Positions 17,845 through 26,952 of a DNA stretch of 64,000 nt are shown in pieces. The position numbers and the translations under genes were made by a program. The DNA is taken from positions 496,001 through 560,000 of the forward strand of contig NZ_SLUQ01000003.1 in NCBI RefSeq assembly GCF_004345245.1, given 5' to 3'. The notes below the pieces were generated by a model. The model saw only the letters and a program-made list of their open reading frames with translations, searched no databases and was not told the origin of the DNA. This DNA comes from Rhizobium sp. BK251 (lineage in GTDB: Bacteria; Pseudomonadota; Alphaproteobacteria; Rhizobiales; Rhizobiaceae). Numbering within the stretch: position 1 is the first letter of the stretch; every line of letters starts with the position of its first letter.

Positions 17845-18354
17845 TCAGACGTCAGCGGCAACCCGCATGGAGACGATCGAGTCCGGATCGACGACCGGCT
17901 CGCCCTTCTTGATCTTGTCGATGTTTTCCATGCCTTCGATCACCTGGCCCCAGACGGAGTATTGCTTGTTCAGCCAAGGAGAATCCGTGAAGCAGATGAA
18001 GAACTGCGAATTTGCCGAGTTCGGGTTCTGCGAGCGTGCCATCGAGCACGTGCCACGAACATGGCTAAGCGCCGAGAATTCGGCCTTCAGGTCCGGCTTT
18101 TCAGAGCCGCCCATGCCGGCGCGACCGGGGTTGAAGCTTTCGCTTCCCTTCTTGCCGAACTTCACGTCGCCCGTCTGGGCCATGAAGTCGTTGATGACGC
18201 GGTGGAAGACAACGCCGTCATAGGCCTTCTCGCGAGCGAGTTCCTTGATGCGCGCGACGTGTTCCGGAGCCACTTCGGGCAGCAGCTGGATGACAACCTT
18301 GCCCTTGGTGGTTTCCAGGATGATGGTGTTTTCCGGATCCTTGATTTCGGCCAT
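17845..18354 (-). CDS. ppiB: cyclophilin-type peptidyl-prolyl isomerase, cytoplasmic
   Basis: A 169-residue cyclophilin without signal peptide; speeds cis-trans isomerisation of prolyl bonds. Conserved core: [15 protein letters not shown] (catalytic Arg), [11 protein letters not shown], and [12 protein letters not shown]. It lies 34 bases downstream of a second cyclophilin with a signal peptide, so the pair supplies one cytoplasmic and one periplasmic enzyme from one operon (with coaD upstream). The ppiA/ppiB symbols are assigned by predicted location. Confidence 0.92.
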   Translation of the reverse strand: MAEIKDPENTIILETTKGKVVIQLLPEVAPEHVARIKELAREKAYDGVVFHRVINDFMAQTGDVKFGKKGSESFNPGRAGMGGSEKPDLKAEFSALSHVRGTCSMARSQNPNSANSQFFICFTDSPWLNKQYSVWGQVIEGMENIDKIKKGEPVVDPDSIVSMRVAADV

Positions 18355-18388
18355 TTTCTTTCTCCTGGCTTGGGGCTCCTGCCCGTTG

Positions 18389-18958
18389 TTACTGCTTGCC
18401 GACGGTGACCTTGACCATGCGGTCCGGATCGGTCACTTCGCCATTCTGGCCTTCGCCGCGCTTGATCTTGTCGACGAACTCCATGCCTGACACGACCTTG
18501 CCGACGACCGTGTACTGGCCGTTGAGGAAATCGCCATCGCCGAACATGATGAAGAACTGCGAATTGGCCGAGTTCGGGTCCTGAGCCCGGGCCATGCCGA
18601 CCGTGCCACGCGTGAAGGGCGCCTTGGAGAATTCAGCCGGGAGGTCCGGAAGGTCGGAGCTGCCGGTGCCGGCACGGCTGGCATCGTAGCCCTTGTCAAG
18701 GTTTCCGAACTTGACGTCGCCGGTCTGTGCCATGAAGCCGTCGATCACTCGGTGAAAGGCCACGCCATTGTACTCGCCCTTCTTCGCAAGCGCCTCGATC
18801 TGGGCGACATGCTTCGGCGCGACATCCGGCATGAGCTGGATGACGACGGGGCCATCCTTCAACTGGATCGTTAGAAAGTCGCCACCCTGGGCGAAGACGT
18901 CGCCGGCGAAGGACGCGATATAAAGCACGGCTGCAAATGCGAGATAGAAGAACTTCAT
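18389..18958 (-). CDS. ppiA: cyclophilin-type peptidyl-prolyl isomerase, periplasmic
   Basis: A 189-residue cyclophilin with an N-terminal signal peptide (MKFFYLAFAAVLYIASFAG, cleavage near DVFAQG), so it should act in the periplasm. Core motifs: VAFHRVIDGFMAQTGD, ANSQFFIMF, and VVSGMEFVDK. Close paralogue of the downstream gene; the two share most core motifs, suggesting a tandem duplication followed by divergence in location. Located 27 bases downstream of coaD. Confidence 0.92.
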   Translation of the reverse strand: MKFFYLAFAAVLYIASFAGDVFAQGGDFLTIQLKDGPVVIQLMPDVAPKHVAQIEALAKKGEYNGVAFHRVIDGFMAQTGDVKFGNLDKGYDASRAGTGSSDLPDLPAEFSKAPFTRGTVGMARAQDPNSANSQFFIMFGDGDFLNGQYTVVGKVVSGMEFVDKIKRGEGQNGEVTDPDRMVKVTVGKQ

Positions 18959-18985
18959 AGTAGCTCCGTTTGGCGATCGGCTCGC

Positions 18986-19480
18986 CTAGCTCTTGAACTT
19001 TGAATTGAGGGCTTGAAGCACTGCGGACGGAACGAAGGCGCTCACGTCTCCGCCCATGGCGGCGATTTGGCGGACCAATGTGGCGGTTATAGGCCGCGAG
19101 GCGGTGCCCGCGGGAAGAAAGATCGTCTGAATGTCCGGCGCCATCTGGCGGTTCATACCCGCCATCTGCATTTCGTAGTCGAGGTCCGTGCCATCGCGCA
19201 GGCCACGCACAAGTAGGCCCGCACCATGGGAACGCGCCGCATCCACCACGAGATTGTCGAACGAAACGACCGAAATGGCATCGGCCTTTGCTGGCAGCGC
19301 TTCAGCGAGCGCCCGCTTTATAAGCTCTGCCCTTTCCTCGAACGAAAAGAGCGGCTTCTTTCCGGGATGAATGCCGATCGCGACGATCACGGTGGAAGCG
19401 ACGTTGAGGGTCTGGACGAGCACATCCAGATGGCCGTTCGTGATCGGGTCGAATGACCCTGGATAGAAAGCTGTCGTCAT
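18986..19480 (-). CDS. coaD: phosphopantetheine adenylyltransferase
   Basis: A 164-residue nucleotidyltransferase, the penultimate step of coenzyme A synthesis (ATP + 4'-phosphopantetheine to dephospho-CoA). The N-terminal [17 protein letters not shown] carries the T/HxGH nucleotide-binding motif; [15 protein letters not shown] and the C-terminal [19 protein letters not shown] (ISSS-like) segments are family hallmarks. ATG at 19480 fits the family start. First gene of coaD-ppiA-ppiB, the order seen in other rhizobia. Confidence 0.95.
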   Translation of the reverse strand: MTTAFYPGSFDPITNGHLDVLVQTLNVASTVIVAIGIHPGKKPLFSFEERAELIKRALAEALPAKADAISVVSFDNLVVDAARSHGAGLLVRGLRDGTDLDYEMQMAGMNRQMAPDIQTIFLPAGTASRPITATLVRQIAAMGGDVSAFVPSAVLQALNSKFKS

Positions 19481-19575
19481 ACTGTCGGGCCGATCGGTTT
19501 TTCGCCTTTTGTCACGGATGCGATCCTGCCGCAAGTCATTTGAGGCCGCAGCCCCGGGGGGCGCCGCCCGCCGGT

Positions 19576-19612
19576 TGAACGGCGGATGAACACGGCGTTC
19601 AAGGCCGTTTCA
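19576..19612. repeat. structured repeat copy A
   Basis: Outer arms TGAACGGC (19576-19583) and GCCGTTTCA (19604-19612) pair with one bulged base. Inside, TGAAC (19587-19591) and GTTCA (19597-19601) pair. It also contains GAAC-N7-GAAC (19577-19591), the spacing of the alphaproteobacterial LexA box. It matches copy B at about 33 of 43 positions with no gap. It precedes the 53-residue ORF. Confidence 0.6.
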
Positions 19613-19685
19613 GACGCGTTGTGTTTGATTGCTTGCACACCAGCCGCACCGAATGCTCCCCAGCAAGTCCGCAGGAAACACACAG

Positions 19686-19847
19686 ATGCTCGTCGTTCTC
19701 GTCTGCACCGCCGCCGCAGCCTCGATTCTCTTCGAAATCGTGGCCCACCATTTCGCCGACAATTATGAAATCGACTGGAACAATCGCGGCACGGCTGCGG
19801 TGATCTGCGCCACTTCGCAGCGCAGCAAGCCAATGCTGCGAATCTGA
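19686..19847 (+). CDS. small hydrophobic ORF, 53 aa
   Basis: Starts with ATG after AGGAAAC. Residues 1-15 are hydrophobic (MLVVLVCTAAAASIL), then a polar tail rich in Asn, Asp and Arg. It may be a small membrane or exported protein. It begins 73 bases after repeat copy A, and its stop codon lies inside copy B. No family recognised. Support is the ribosome site and the parallel arrangement with the next small ORF. Confidence 0.4.
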   Translation: MLVVLVCTAAAASILFEIVAHHFADNYEIDWNNRGTAAVICATSQRSKPMLRI

Positions 19848-19882
19848 ACGCCAGATGAACGACGCATTCAAGGGCGCTTCAG
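19844..19882. repeat. structured repeat copy B
   Basis: Outer arms CTGAACGCC (19844-19852) and GGCGCTTCAG (19873-19882) pair with one bulged C. Inner TGAA (19856-19859) pairs with TTCA (19867-19870). Compared with copy A, a G-C pair in the outer stem has become C-G on both sides, i.e. a compensatory change. GAAC-N7-GAAC is also kept (19846-19860). It precedes the 51-residue ORF. Confidence 0.6.
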
Positions 19883-19994
19883 ATGGCTATTGATAAACGC
19901 ATCGTCAGCATCCGGCGGAACCATTGTCCGGTTGGCCGCGTTCATCGCTCGAACGACACGAATATGCAAAGAAGAAGCAGGAAGGAACAAGAAC

Positions 19995-20150
19995 ATGCCC
20001 GATAAGATCAGCATAATAAACGTAATTTGGATGGCAATGATCACGGGCATGCTGACGGCCACCGTCGCTCTTTACGACAGGCAGGCCGATCATTCCAAGG
20101 TCTACGGCCCGTTTGCTTCGGCAAGGCAGGTTATCGCAAGCCAGTACTAA
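19995..20150 (+). CDS. small membrane protein ORF, 51 aa
   Basis: ATG preceded by GAAGGAAC. One hydrophobic segment at about residues 6-25 (SIINVIWMAMITGMLTATVA), then a polar tail ending KVYGPFASARQVIASQY. Predicted single-pass membrane protein. It lies 112 bases after repeat copy B, mirroring the first small ORF and copy A. No family recognised. Confidence 0.5.
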   Translation: MPDKISIINVIWMAMITGMLTATVALYDRQADHSKVYGPFASARQVIASQY

Positions 20151-20189
20151 GCGATTTGAGCGCCCATCGAGCGAGAGAAGGAGTTCACG

Positions 20190-20324
20190 ATGTTCACGAT
20201 TCTAACGATGCTTACCGCCCTCATCAGCATAATGTTCGTCGTGTCCGTCGCCTCCACGATCTCTGCTCTGCGGCGTGAAAGCGAAGACCAGAAGGCCTTC
20301 AAGAGAGAGCACAGCGTATTTTGA
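20190..20324 (+). CDS. small membrane protein ORF, 44 aa
   Basis: ATG with a strong AGAAGGAG ribosome site 7 bases upstream. A single hydrophobic helix at about residues 2-25 (FTILTMLTALISIMFVVSVAS) is followed by a charged tail (RRESEDQKAFKREHS). It starts 39 bases after the preceding small ORF and is followed by a strong terminator, so it is the last gene of a short transcript. Coding potential is supported by the ribosome site and terminator. No family recognised. Confidence 0.55.
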   Translation: MFTILTMLTALISIMFVVSVASTISALRRESEDQKAFKREHSVF

Positions 20325-20378
20325 GAGCTTCCCAGACCTTGAGCGATCTCCTCCCCTCGTCGCTCGGGTAATTCAAGG

Positions 20379-20407
20379 CCGGACGTTCCCAGCGTCCGGT
20401 CTTTTTT
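20379..20407 (+). terminator. Rho-independent terminator of the small-ORF cluster
   Basis: Perfect 7-bp stem CCGGACG / CGTCCGG, 7-base loop, then TCTTTTTT. Located 55 bases after the 44-residue ORF, on the + strand. The convergent MBL-hydrolase gene ends at 20438. Confidence 0.85.
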
Positions 20408-20437
20408 GCGATCTGCGCGACAAGCCGGATTGCCGCT

Positions 20438-21256
20438 TTAGAAATCGACTTCCCGTTCGAAGCTCATCTGGTCGAACGCAGGCACGACATGCGGCGGCGT
20501 CTCGGCCATGACCGTCTCGTAGTCGAGCGGCGTGTGCATGTGGGTGAGCACCGCATTCTGCGGCCGCAGCCGCTCGATCCAGCCAAGCGACTGTTCCAGC
20601 GACAGGTGGCTCGGATGCGGGCGATACTGGAGGGCGTCGATGATCAGGACATCGAGGCCCTGGAGCTTCTCCACCGTTTCGGGGGGAAAGTCGCTTATAT
20701 CGCTGCAATAGGCGACGTCGCCGATCCTGAATCCCAAGGAATCGATGTCGCCGTGGCGCTGCAGCAGCGGCATGAAGCGGATGGGTCCGCCCGGCCCTTC
20801 GATCAGGAAGGAACGGTCGAGCTCTTCGATAAGGTTTGCTTCGACAATCGGCGGATAGTTGCTGCCGGGCGGCGTCTCAAGGCAATAGCGGAACGCCTCG
20901 CGGATACGGTCCATGGTAAAGCGCGTCGCATGGATCGGAATGCGATGGTGCGAGTTATGGAAGAAGCCGCGCAGGTCGTCGATACCGTGGATATGGTCGG
21001 CGTGGGCGTGGGTATACAGCACCGCATCGACATGATCGACCTTCGCGGCAATCACCTGTTCGCGGAAATCCGGGCCGGTGTCGATGACAACAGTCGTGGT
21101 GCCGCCGCCCGGAGCGGTCTGTTGCACCATGAAGGCAGCGCGCGTGCGCCGGTTCTTCGGATTGGTAGGATCGCATGCGCCCCAGTCCCCGGTGATGCGC
21201 GGCACGCCTGGCGAGGACGAGCAGCCGAGGATGGTGAAGCGCTGGAGGTACCTCAC
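20438..21256 (-). CDS. MBL-fold metallo-hydrolase (PhnP-like)
   Basis: A 272-residue beta-lactamase-fold hydrolase. THAHADHIHGIDDLR is the HxHxDH metal-binding motif, and further ligands lie in YCSDISDFP and THMHTPLDY. The fold group (PhnP/RNase Z-like) cleaves phosphodiesters; the substrate here is not known. The GTG at 21256 is chosen because VRYLQRFTILGCSSSPGVP matches the family start; the start is 4 bases after the TatD gene stop. It forms the 3' end of the metG-TatD-MBL operon. Confidence 0.88.
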   Translation of the reverse strand: MRYLQRFTILGCSSSPGVPRITGDWGACDPTNPKNRRTRAAFMVQQTAPGGGTTTVVIDTGPDFREQVIAAKVDHVDAVLYTHAHADHIHGIDDLRGFFHNSHHRIPIHATRFTMDRIREAFRYCLETPPGSNYPPIVEANLIEELDRSFLIEGPGGPIRFMPLLQRHGDIDSLGFRIGDVAYCSDISDFPPETVEKLQGLDVLIIDALQYRPHPSHLSLEQSLGWIERLRPQNAVLTHMHTPLDYETVMAETPPHVVPAFDQMSFEREVDF

Positions 21257-21260
21257 GCCC

Positions 21261-22040
21261 TCACACCTTCGGCATCTTCGAGAATATGCGGAAGGCGTTT
21301 TCCGTCGTGAGTGTATCGATCTCTTCACGGCCGACACCAATCGCCTCGGCCAGGACCTCGGCGGTGTTGACCACGTAGGAAGGTTCATTGCGCTTGCCGC
21401 GCCACCGCTTCGGCGCGAGGTATGGCGCGTCCGTCTCGACCAGCAGTCGGTCATGCGGAATGGTCCGCGCGATCTCGCGCAGGTCCTCGGATTTCGGGAA
21501 CGTCAGTATTCCCGAGAAGGACACGTAGCCGCCAAGCTCCACCCCGGTTTGCGCCAGGGCGGCGCCCGAGGAAAAACAATGAAGGATGAACGGGAAAGCC
21601 CCCTTCTCCGCCTCTTCCGTCAGGATCGCGGCCATATCCTCGTCGGCGCTGCGGCTATGGATGACGAGCGGCAGGCCGGTTTCGCGGGCGGCCGCGATAT
21701 GCCGGATAAAGCCCGTCTTCTGGTCTTCCGGCTTCACGCTGTCGTAGAAGTAATCGAGCCCCGCTTCTCCGATCGCCACGACCTTCGCGTGCTTCGAGAG
21801 CCTGACGAGATCCTCGACCTGAATGTCGAGCTCCTCGTCCGCATTGTTCGGATGGGTGCCGACCGAGCAGAAGACGGACGGATAGCGCTCGGTAATGGCG
21901 AGCAGTTCGTCGAGCTTCCTGACGCGCGTCGAGATCGTCACCATCTGTCCGACGCCTGCCTGATGGGCGCGCGCGACAATGTCATCGCGCTCCTCGGCGA
22001 AATCGGCAAAATCCAGATGGCAATGCGTATCGATCAACAT
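21261..22040 (-). CDS. TatD family deoxyribonuclease/hydrolase
   Basis: A 259-residue TIM-barrel metal hydrolase of the TatD family (related to E. coli YcfH). Metal ligands: MLIDTHCHLDF at the start, GEAGLDYFYD, VIHSRSADED, FILHCFSSG, and LVETDAPYLAPKR. TatD enzymes are 3'-5' exonucleases implicated in DNA repair or quality control. It starts 2 bases after the metG stop and keeps the tmk-holB-metG-tatD order known from many proteobacteria. Confidence 0.92.
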   Translation of the reverse strand: MLIDTHCHLDFADFAEERDDIVARAHQAGVGQMVTISTRVRKLDELLAITERYPSVFCSVGTHPNNADEELDIQVEDLVRLSKHAKVVAIGEAGLDYFYDSVKPEDQKTGFIRHIAAARETGLPLVIHSRSADEDMAAILTEEAEKGAFPFILHCFSSGAALAQTGVELGGYVSFSGILTFPKSEDLREIARTIPHDRLLVETDAPYLAPKRWRGKRNEPSYVVNTAEVLAEAIGVGREEIDTLTTENAFRIFSKMPKV

Positions 22041-22042
22041 GA

Positions 22043-23602
22043 TCAGACCTTTTGGGATTCCGGCGCCACATAGCGCGGGAAGACCGGCTGCGGCGCCTCC
22101 AGCGTCGTTCCGGAAACGAGGCGGCCGACCTCGCCGAGCGCAGCGAAATCACGCTTGTCGGCAGGGGCACCGACCAGATCGAGAAGCTTGTCGGCCGATT
22201 CCGGCACGAAGGGCTGGAGCAGGATCGCGATCTGGCGCACGACTTCAGCCGTGACATAGAGCACGGTGCCCATGCGCTTTGGATCCGTCTTTTTCAACGC
22301 CCAGGGTGCCTGGCCCGCAAAATAGCGGTCGGTCTCCGAGACGACGGCGATGATCGAGGCAAGCGCACGGTGGATCAGCTGCTTGCCCATGTCCTCGCGG
22401 GTGGAGGCGAGCAGCGCGTCGGCCTGGGCCAGCATCGCCTTGTCCTCCTCCGTCAGCGGACCGCATTCCGGCACCTTGCCGTCGCAGTTCTTGACGATCA
22501 TCGACAGCGACCGGCTGGCAAGGTTCCCGATGCCGTTCGCAAGGTCGGCATTGACGCGGGTCGCGATGAGTTCGTCGTTGCAGTTGCCGTCCTGGCCGAA
22601 GGAAATATCCCGCAGCAGATAGAAACGGACGTAGTCGAGGCCGAATTGCTGCAGCAGTTCGAAGGGATCGACAACGTTGCCGAGCGACTTCGACATCTTC
22701 TCACCCTTGTTCAGCACGAAGCCGTGGGCATAGACGCGTTTCGGCAGCGGCAGCTTTGCCGACATCAGGAATGCCGGCCAGTAGACCGCGTGAAAGCGGA
22801 TGATGTCCTTGCCGATGATATGCACGTCGGCCGGCCAGTACTTGGCACGGGGGCCGTTCCTGTCCTCGATGTAGCCGGTCGCGGTGATGTAGTTCGTGAG
22901 GGCGTCGACCCAGACATACATCACGTGCGCCGGATCGTTCGGCACCTTGATGCCCCAGTCGAAGGTAGTGCGGGAGATAGACAGGTCCTTGAGCCCCGAT
23001 TTCACGAAGGAGATTACCTCGTTGCGGCGCTCGGCGGGGCCGATGAAGTCAGGATTTTCCTCGTAGTGCTTCAGGAGCCGGTCCTGGTATTCGGACAGCT
23101 TGAAGAAATAGCTTTCCTCCTGCACCCATTCGACCGGCGTGCCCTGCGGGCCGTAGCGCACGCCATCGGCGCGCAGTTCCGTCTCGTTCTCCTGGTAATA
23201 GGCCTCGTCGCGGACCGAATACCATCCCGCATAGGAATCCTTGTAGATGTCACCGTTTGCGGCCATCAGGTTCCAGATATCCCTCGATGCCTCGTGATGG
23301 CGAGCCTCGGTGGTGCGGATGAAATCATCGTTGGAGGCGTTGAGCAGCTTCCCCATCGACAGGAATTCGGCGGAGTTGCGATCCGCCAGCCGCTGCGCCG
23401 TCAGGCCTTCTGCGCGCGCAGTCTGCTGCATCTTCTGGCCATGCTCGTCGGTTCCCGTCAGGAAGAACACGTCCTTTCCGTCCAGGCGCTGGAAACGCGC
23501 CATGGCATCCGTCGCAATCAGCTCGTAGGCATGGCCGATATGCGGCTTGCCGTTGGGGTAAGCGATCGCTGTGGTGATGTAGAAGGGAGTTCTTTCGGTC
23601 AT
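22043..23602 (-). CDS. metG: methionyl-tRNA synthetase
   Basis: A 519-residue class I synthetase charging tRNA-Met. [17 protein letters not shown] carries the HIGH motif and [10 protein letters not shown] the KMSKS loop; the anticodon-binding helical domain follows. It lacks the C-terminal tRNA-binding dimerisation domain of the longer E. coli form, as is usual for this shorter type. ATG at 23602. First gene of the metG-TatD-MBL block; a 221-bp gap separates it from holB. Confidence 0.95.
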   Translation of the reverse strand: MTERTPFYITTAIAYPNGKPHIGHAYELIATDAMARFQRLDGKDVFFLTGTDEHGQKMQQTARAEGLTAQRLADRNSAEFLSMGKLLNASNDDFIRTTEARHHEASRDIWNLMAANGDIYKDSYAGWYSVRDEAYYQENETELRADGVRYGPQGTPVEWVQEESYFFKLSEYQDRLLKHYEENPDFIGPAERRNEVISFVKSGLKDLSISRTTFDWGIKVPNDPAHVMYVWVDALTNYITATGYIEDRNGPRAKYWPADVHIIGKDIIRFHAVYWPAFLMSAKLPLPKRVYAHGFVLNKGEKMSKSLGNVVDPFELLQQFGLDYVRFYLLRDISFGQDGNCNDELIATRVNADLANGIGNLASRSLSMIVKNCDGKVPECGPLTEEDKAMLAQADALLASTREDMGKQLIHRALASIIAVVSETDRYFAGQAPWALKKTDPKRMGTVLYVTAEVVRQIAILLQPFVPESADKLLDLVGAPADKRDFAALGEVGRLVSGTTLEAPQPVFPRYVAPESQKV

Positions 23603-23823
23603 GACAGGTTCTTGTCCGCTTTGCCTGTTCGCAGTTGCACCGCACGCTCTTATCGCATGTTCTCGCCAAGCGAAACACTAAAGCCTGCCGCGCGAAGAGA
23701 GATTCAAGCGGCAGGGTTCAGACTAGCGTTCCATGCATGTCGTGGCTACAAAACCGCGGCACACTTTTGCGCGACATGCGTCCGTGGCCACCGAAATTGC
23801 CGGCGGGCCGGCGCGTCGATGTC

Positions 23824-24858
23824 CTAGACTCCGGCCTGCTTCAGTTCGCCGAGCACGGTGAGGATCGTCTGCTTGCGATCGAGATTGTAGGCCTGGGAGA
23901 CAGCGAGGCGCTGGGTGATCTCCGAATGGAGCCGGGCCAGGCGCTCTGCCGCAGCGAGTTCGCCGGCCTCTGCCGAAGCTCGTGCGCGGGACATGATGTC
24001 GTCGCCGACATGGCCGACGAAGAATTCGAAGATCGTGTCGCTGTCCTTTGCGGAAAGCGCATCGGCAAGGCGATGCATGGCCTTGCGGGCCGCCGGTCCC
24101 TCGCTGGACATCACTTGATCATAGGCCGCGACGATCTCGCCACCGCCATAGTTCAGGAGTTTCAACGCCTGGCTGACGCTGCCCTTTGCCGCGGCGAGGA
24201 GCCCTGCCGCCTCCGGTCCGTCCACCTCCGTTCCGAGGTTTGCGAGCGCGTTGCGGATCGCCTCGTCGCCGAGCGGCGAAAGGCGCAGCGGCAGGCAGCG
24301 CGAGCGGATCGTCGGGAGCAGCCTGCCTGGAGCATGGGAAAGCACGAGGAAGAGCGCCCTCTTCGGCGGCTCTTCAAGGATCTTCAAAATGGCGTTGGCG
24401 GCATTGCGGTTCATGTCGTCGGCGGGATCGATGATGACGATCCGCCAATTTCCGGTGCCCGATGTCTGGGAAAAGAAACGGCCGGCGCGGCGCACCTCGT
24501 CGACGGTGATCGCGGACTTCACTCTGCCCGTCTTCTCATCGACCGGTCGGGTGAGGTGAAGGAGATTGTGCGATGCACCAGACGCGATCTGCCGGCTGAC
24601 GCCGGAACCTGGATCCGGGTCCCGTATTTCGCCCGGCGCCGTCAGCGGGTCAGGATTGGAAAGCACGTGATTGGCGAAGCGGAAGGCGAGCGTCGCCTTG
24701 CCGATGCCTTCCGGCCCTTCGATCAGGATCGCATGATGCCCCTTGCCGCCGGCATAGGACCGCGCCAGGAAACGCTCGGCCGCCTCATGGCCGAAGAGAC
24801 GGGTGTTTTCCGACGGCGGAATGGCGCCGTCGAGCAGACCGAGCCTTTCCTCGCTCAT
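23824..24858 (-). CDS. holB: DNA polymerase III subunit delta'
   Basis: A 344-residue clamp-loader subunit. The N-terminal AAA+ domain has [16 protein letters not shown] as Walker A-like loop and the RSRC (SRC) motif in [11 protein letters not shown] that contacts the adjacent subunit. The clamp loader opens the beta ring and places it on DNA. It overlaps tmk by 4 bases (ATGA), so the two are translationally coupled, a widely conserved pair. Length typical. Confidence 0.93.
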   Translation of the reverse strand: MSEERLGLLDGAIPPSENTRLFGHEAAERFLARSYAGGKGHHAILIEGPEGIGKATLAFRFANHVLSNPDPLTAPGEIRDPDPGSGVSRQIASGASHNLLHLTRPVDEKTGRVKSAITVDEVRRAGRFFSQTSGTGNWRIVIIDPADDMNRNAANAILKILEEPPKRALFLVLSHAPGRLLPTIRSRCLPLRLSPLGDEAIRNALANLGTEVDGPEAAGLLAAAKGSVSQALKLLNYGGGEIVAAYDQVMSSEGPAARKAMHRLADALSAKDSDTIFEFFVGHVGDDIMSRARASAEAGELAAAERLARLHSEITQRLAVSQAYNLDRKQTILTVLGELKQAGV

Positions 24859-25547
24859 TGCGCCGTTTCCGGATAAGTGGACGAGGTTTCGGTGACGGGC
24901 GGCAGGCGCTGTTCCACGATCGAAAGAATCTCTGCTGCGATCGCGTCCTCCGTCTGCTGGGCGTCTATGACGCGGCAGCGCTCGGGATCGGCAGCGGCGA
25001 TATCGAGATAGGCCTCACGGCGCTTCTCGTGCGTCTCGATCCTCTCCTTCTCGAAACGATCGGGCCCGGCGGTGGGAGAAACCGCAACACCGCGCCGGCG
25101 CGCGCGCTCCAGGCCGAGGGATGCCGGGATGTCGAGGATCAGCGTGCAATCCGGAACGACGCCATTGACGGCGACGCGCTGCAGCGCCTCGATAAATTCC
25201 GGTTCAAGATTGCCCGTTACTCCCTGGTAGACGCGCGAGGAATCCATGAAACGGTCGCAGAGGACCACCGCGCCGCGCACAAGCGCCGGACGGATGACCT
25301 CCTCGACATGGTCGCTGCGGGCGGCGGCAAAAAGGATCGCCTCCATGCGCGTTCCGAACATTTCGGCAGCACCCGAGAGAAGGACATGCCGCACGGCCTC
25401 GGCACCGGGCGAGCCGCCCGGTTCGCGCGTCACGAGGACATCGTAGCCGTGCCTGCGCAGCGCCTCGGCGAGACGCCGGATCTGCGTGGACTTTCCGGCG
25501 CCCTCGCCACCTTCGAAGCTGACGAACAATCCCTTACCGATCGACAA
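24855..25547 (-). CDS. tmk: thymidylate kinase
   Basis: A 230-residue P-loop kinase converting dTMP to d[21 protein letters not shown] is Walker [12 protein letters not shown] is the conserved dTMP-contact loop; [13 protein letters not shown] is the DRX motif. Followed by holB with a 4-base overlap. ATG at 25547. Upstream is the carboxypeptidase gene, 143 bases away, same direction. Confidence 0.95.
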   Translation of the reverse strand: MSIGKGLFVSFEGGEGAGKSTQIRRLAEALRRHGYDVLVTREPGGSPGAEAVRHVLLSGAAEMFGTRMEAILFAAARSDHVEEVIRPALVRGAVVLCDRFMDSSRVYQGVTGNLEPEFIEALQRVAVNGVVPDCTLILDIPASLGLERARRRGVAVSPTAGPDRFEKERIETHEKRREAYLDIAAADPERCRVIDAQQTEDAIAAEILSIVEQRLPPVTETSSTYPETAQ

Positions 25548-25690
25548 TGATTATTTCCTGCATCTGCCGTGCCTGCATATATCAGGCTCTGTTTAGCGCA
25601 AGATAAGCGCCGGCGAAACCATGCCAGCGCCGCGGCCAGGCGCATTCCCCGCCAAATTCGCGGCGAACAGGGCATCGCCGATCGCCGGCC

Positions 25691-26884
25691 TCAGGTGCCC
25701 TCGAGCTTATCCCACAGCCAAGAGAAAAAAACCGATTCCCCGAGTTCGAAAATCGCATCGACCGCACGGCGGCCAAGAGACCCCTGCCCCACCGACTGCA
25801 CCGTATAGAGCGGGACCTCGCGCAGCAGCCGGTCTCCCAGGAAGATGCGCAGTGTGCCTACCTGGACATCCCGTTCGACCGGTGCCGTCAGGGGCCAGCG
25901 ATAGACGATGCGCGCCGCCAGCCTCTCGGGATTGTTGACGGGCAAATAGACATTCACGGGCATCTTGGCGACGAGGTCGACCGTCGAGGCCGTGCCGCCA
26001 TAGACGCTCGCCGCCCCGATGACCTCGCCGTTGGCGAAGATCTGGCGATCTTCGAAGGCAGTCAGACCCCATTCGAGCACGCGCTTCGCCTCCTCGCTGC
26101 GCTCCTTGTCGGAGGCAAGGCCGCCGAGAGCAAGGAACAGGCGCCTGCCGTTCTTCTCCACCGAGGCGACGATGGAATAACCCTCGCCCTCTGCAAATCC
26201 GATCGCCAGTCCGTCCGCGCCGATATCCATGCCGAGCAGAGGATTGCGGTTGCGCTGGAATATCTTGTTCCACTCGAAATCCGGCTGCGCGAAGTTTCTG
26301 TAGAGGTCGCGATTGCTCGTCTCCAGCCGCCGGGCGAGTGTCACGAGCTCCCTGGCGGAGATCTTGTTGCCCGGGTCAGGCAGGCCTGTCGAATTTGCGA
26401 AGGTCGCCCGCGGCAGGCCGATCTCCCGCGCCCTCTTCGTCATCCTCTCAGCGAAACTCGCCTCGCTACCGGAAAGTCCCTCGGCCAGGATGATGCAGCC
26501 ATCGTTGGCAGCCTGGACCGCCACGCCCTGGATGAGATCCTGGACGCGGATGCGCGATTTCAGCGCGGCGAACATCGTCGACGTGCGCGACGGCGCTCCG
26601 CCCCTGCGCCATGCATATTCCGATACGGGATATTCGGTATCGAGGCTGATCTCGCCCCTTTCAAGCGCGTCGAAGACGACCTCTAAAGTCATCAGCTTGG
26701 CGAGCGAGGCCGGCGAGAAGGCCTTGTCCTCGTCCTTGGCAAGAAGCACGGTACCGGTTTCGGCTTCGATCATGAAGGCCTGCGCCGCCTTGGTCTCGAA
26801 ACCGGCCTGCGCGGCCGCGGCCATGGCAAGGCCGGGCATCAGAAAGGCAAGAACGCCAAGGAAACAAAGCAGATGCTTCAGCAT
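25691..26884 (-). CDS. D-alanyl-D-alanine carboxypeptidase homologue with altered motifs
   Basis: A 397-residue S11-family penicillin-binding protein with a signal peptide (cleavage near AMAAAAQ) and a C-terminal beta domain plus terminal amphipathic helix (SVFFSWLWDKLEG), so it is periplasmic and membrane-anchored. The nucleophile motif SLAK is intact (in SPASLAKLMT). The other two motifs are not: SxN reads AAN (QAANDGC) and the KTG box reads AIG (GADGLAIGFAEG). Either the enzyme is strongly modified or it is a non-catalytic cell-wall factor. Position between tmk and rlpA is the usual rhizobial one. ATG at 26884 chosen for the signal peptide. Confidence 0.85.
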   Translation of the reverse strand: MLKHLLCFLGVLAFLMPGLAMAAAAQAGFETKAAQAFMIEAETGTVLLAKDEDKAFSPASLAKLMTLEVVFDALERGEISLDTEYPVSEYAWRRGGAPSRTSTMFAALKSRIRVQDLIQGVAVQAANDGCIILAEGLSGSEASFAERMTKRAREIGLPRATFANSTGLPDPGNKISARELVTLARRLETSNRDLYRNFAQPDFEWNKIFQRNRNPLLGMDIGADGLAIGFAEGEGYSIVASVEKNGRRLFLALGGLASDKERSEEAKRVLEWGLTAFEDRQIFANGEVIGAASVYGGTASTVDLVAKMPVNVYLPVNNPERLAARIVYRWPLTAPVERDVQVGTLRIFLGDRLLREVPLYTVQSVGQGSLGRRAVDAIFELGESVFFSWLWDKLEGT

Positions 26885-26952
26885 CGCGAATCCCGTCAAT
26901 CGAAAGATGAGGGAGAGAGTAGAGAGAGCGGCGGAGGGACGCAATGCGCCTC

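Noticed and set aside
17845..18958. Tandem cyclophilins as a possible assembly duplication
   Set aside because: The two differ in signal peptide and many residues; tandem cyclophilins at this locus are normal in rhizobia.
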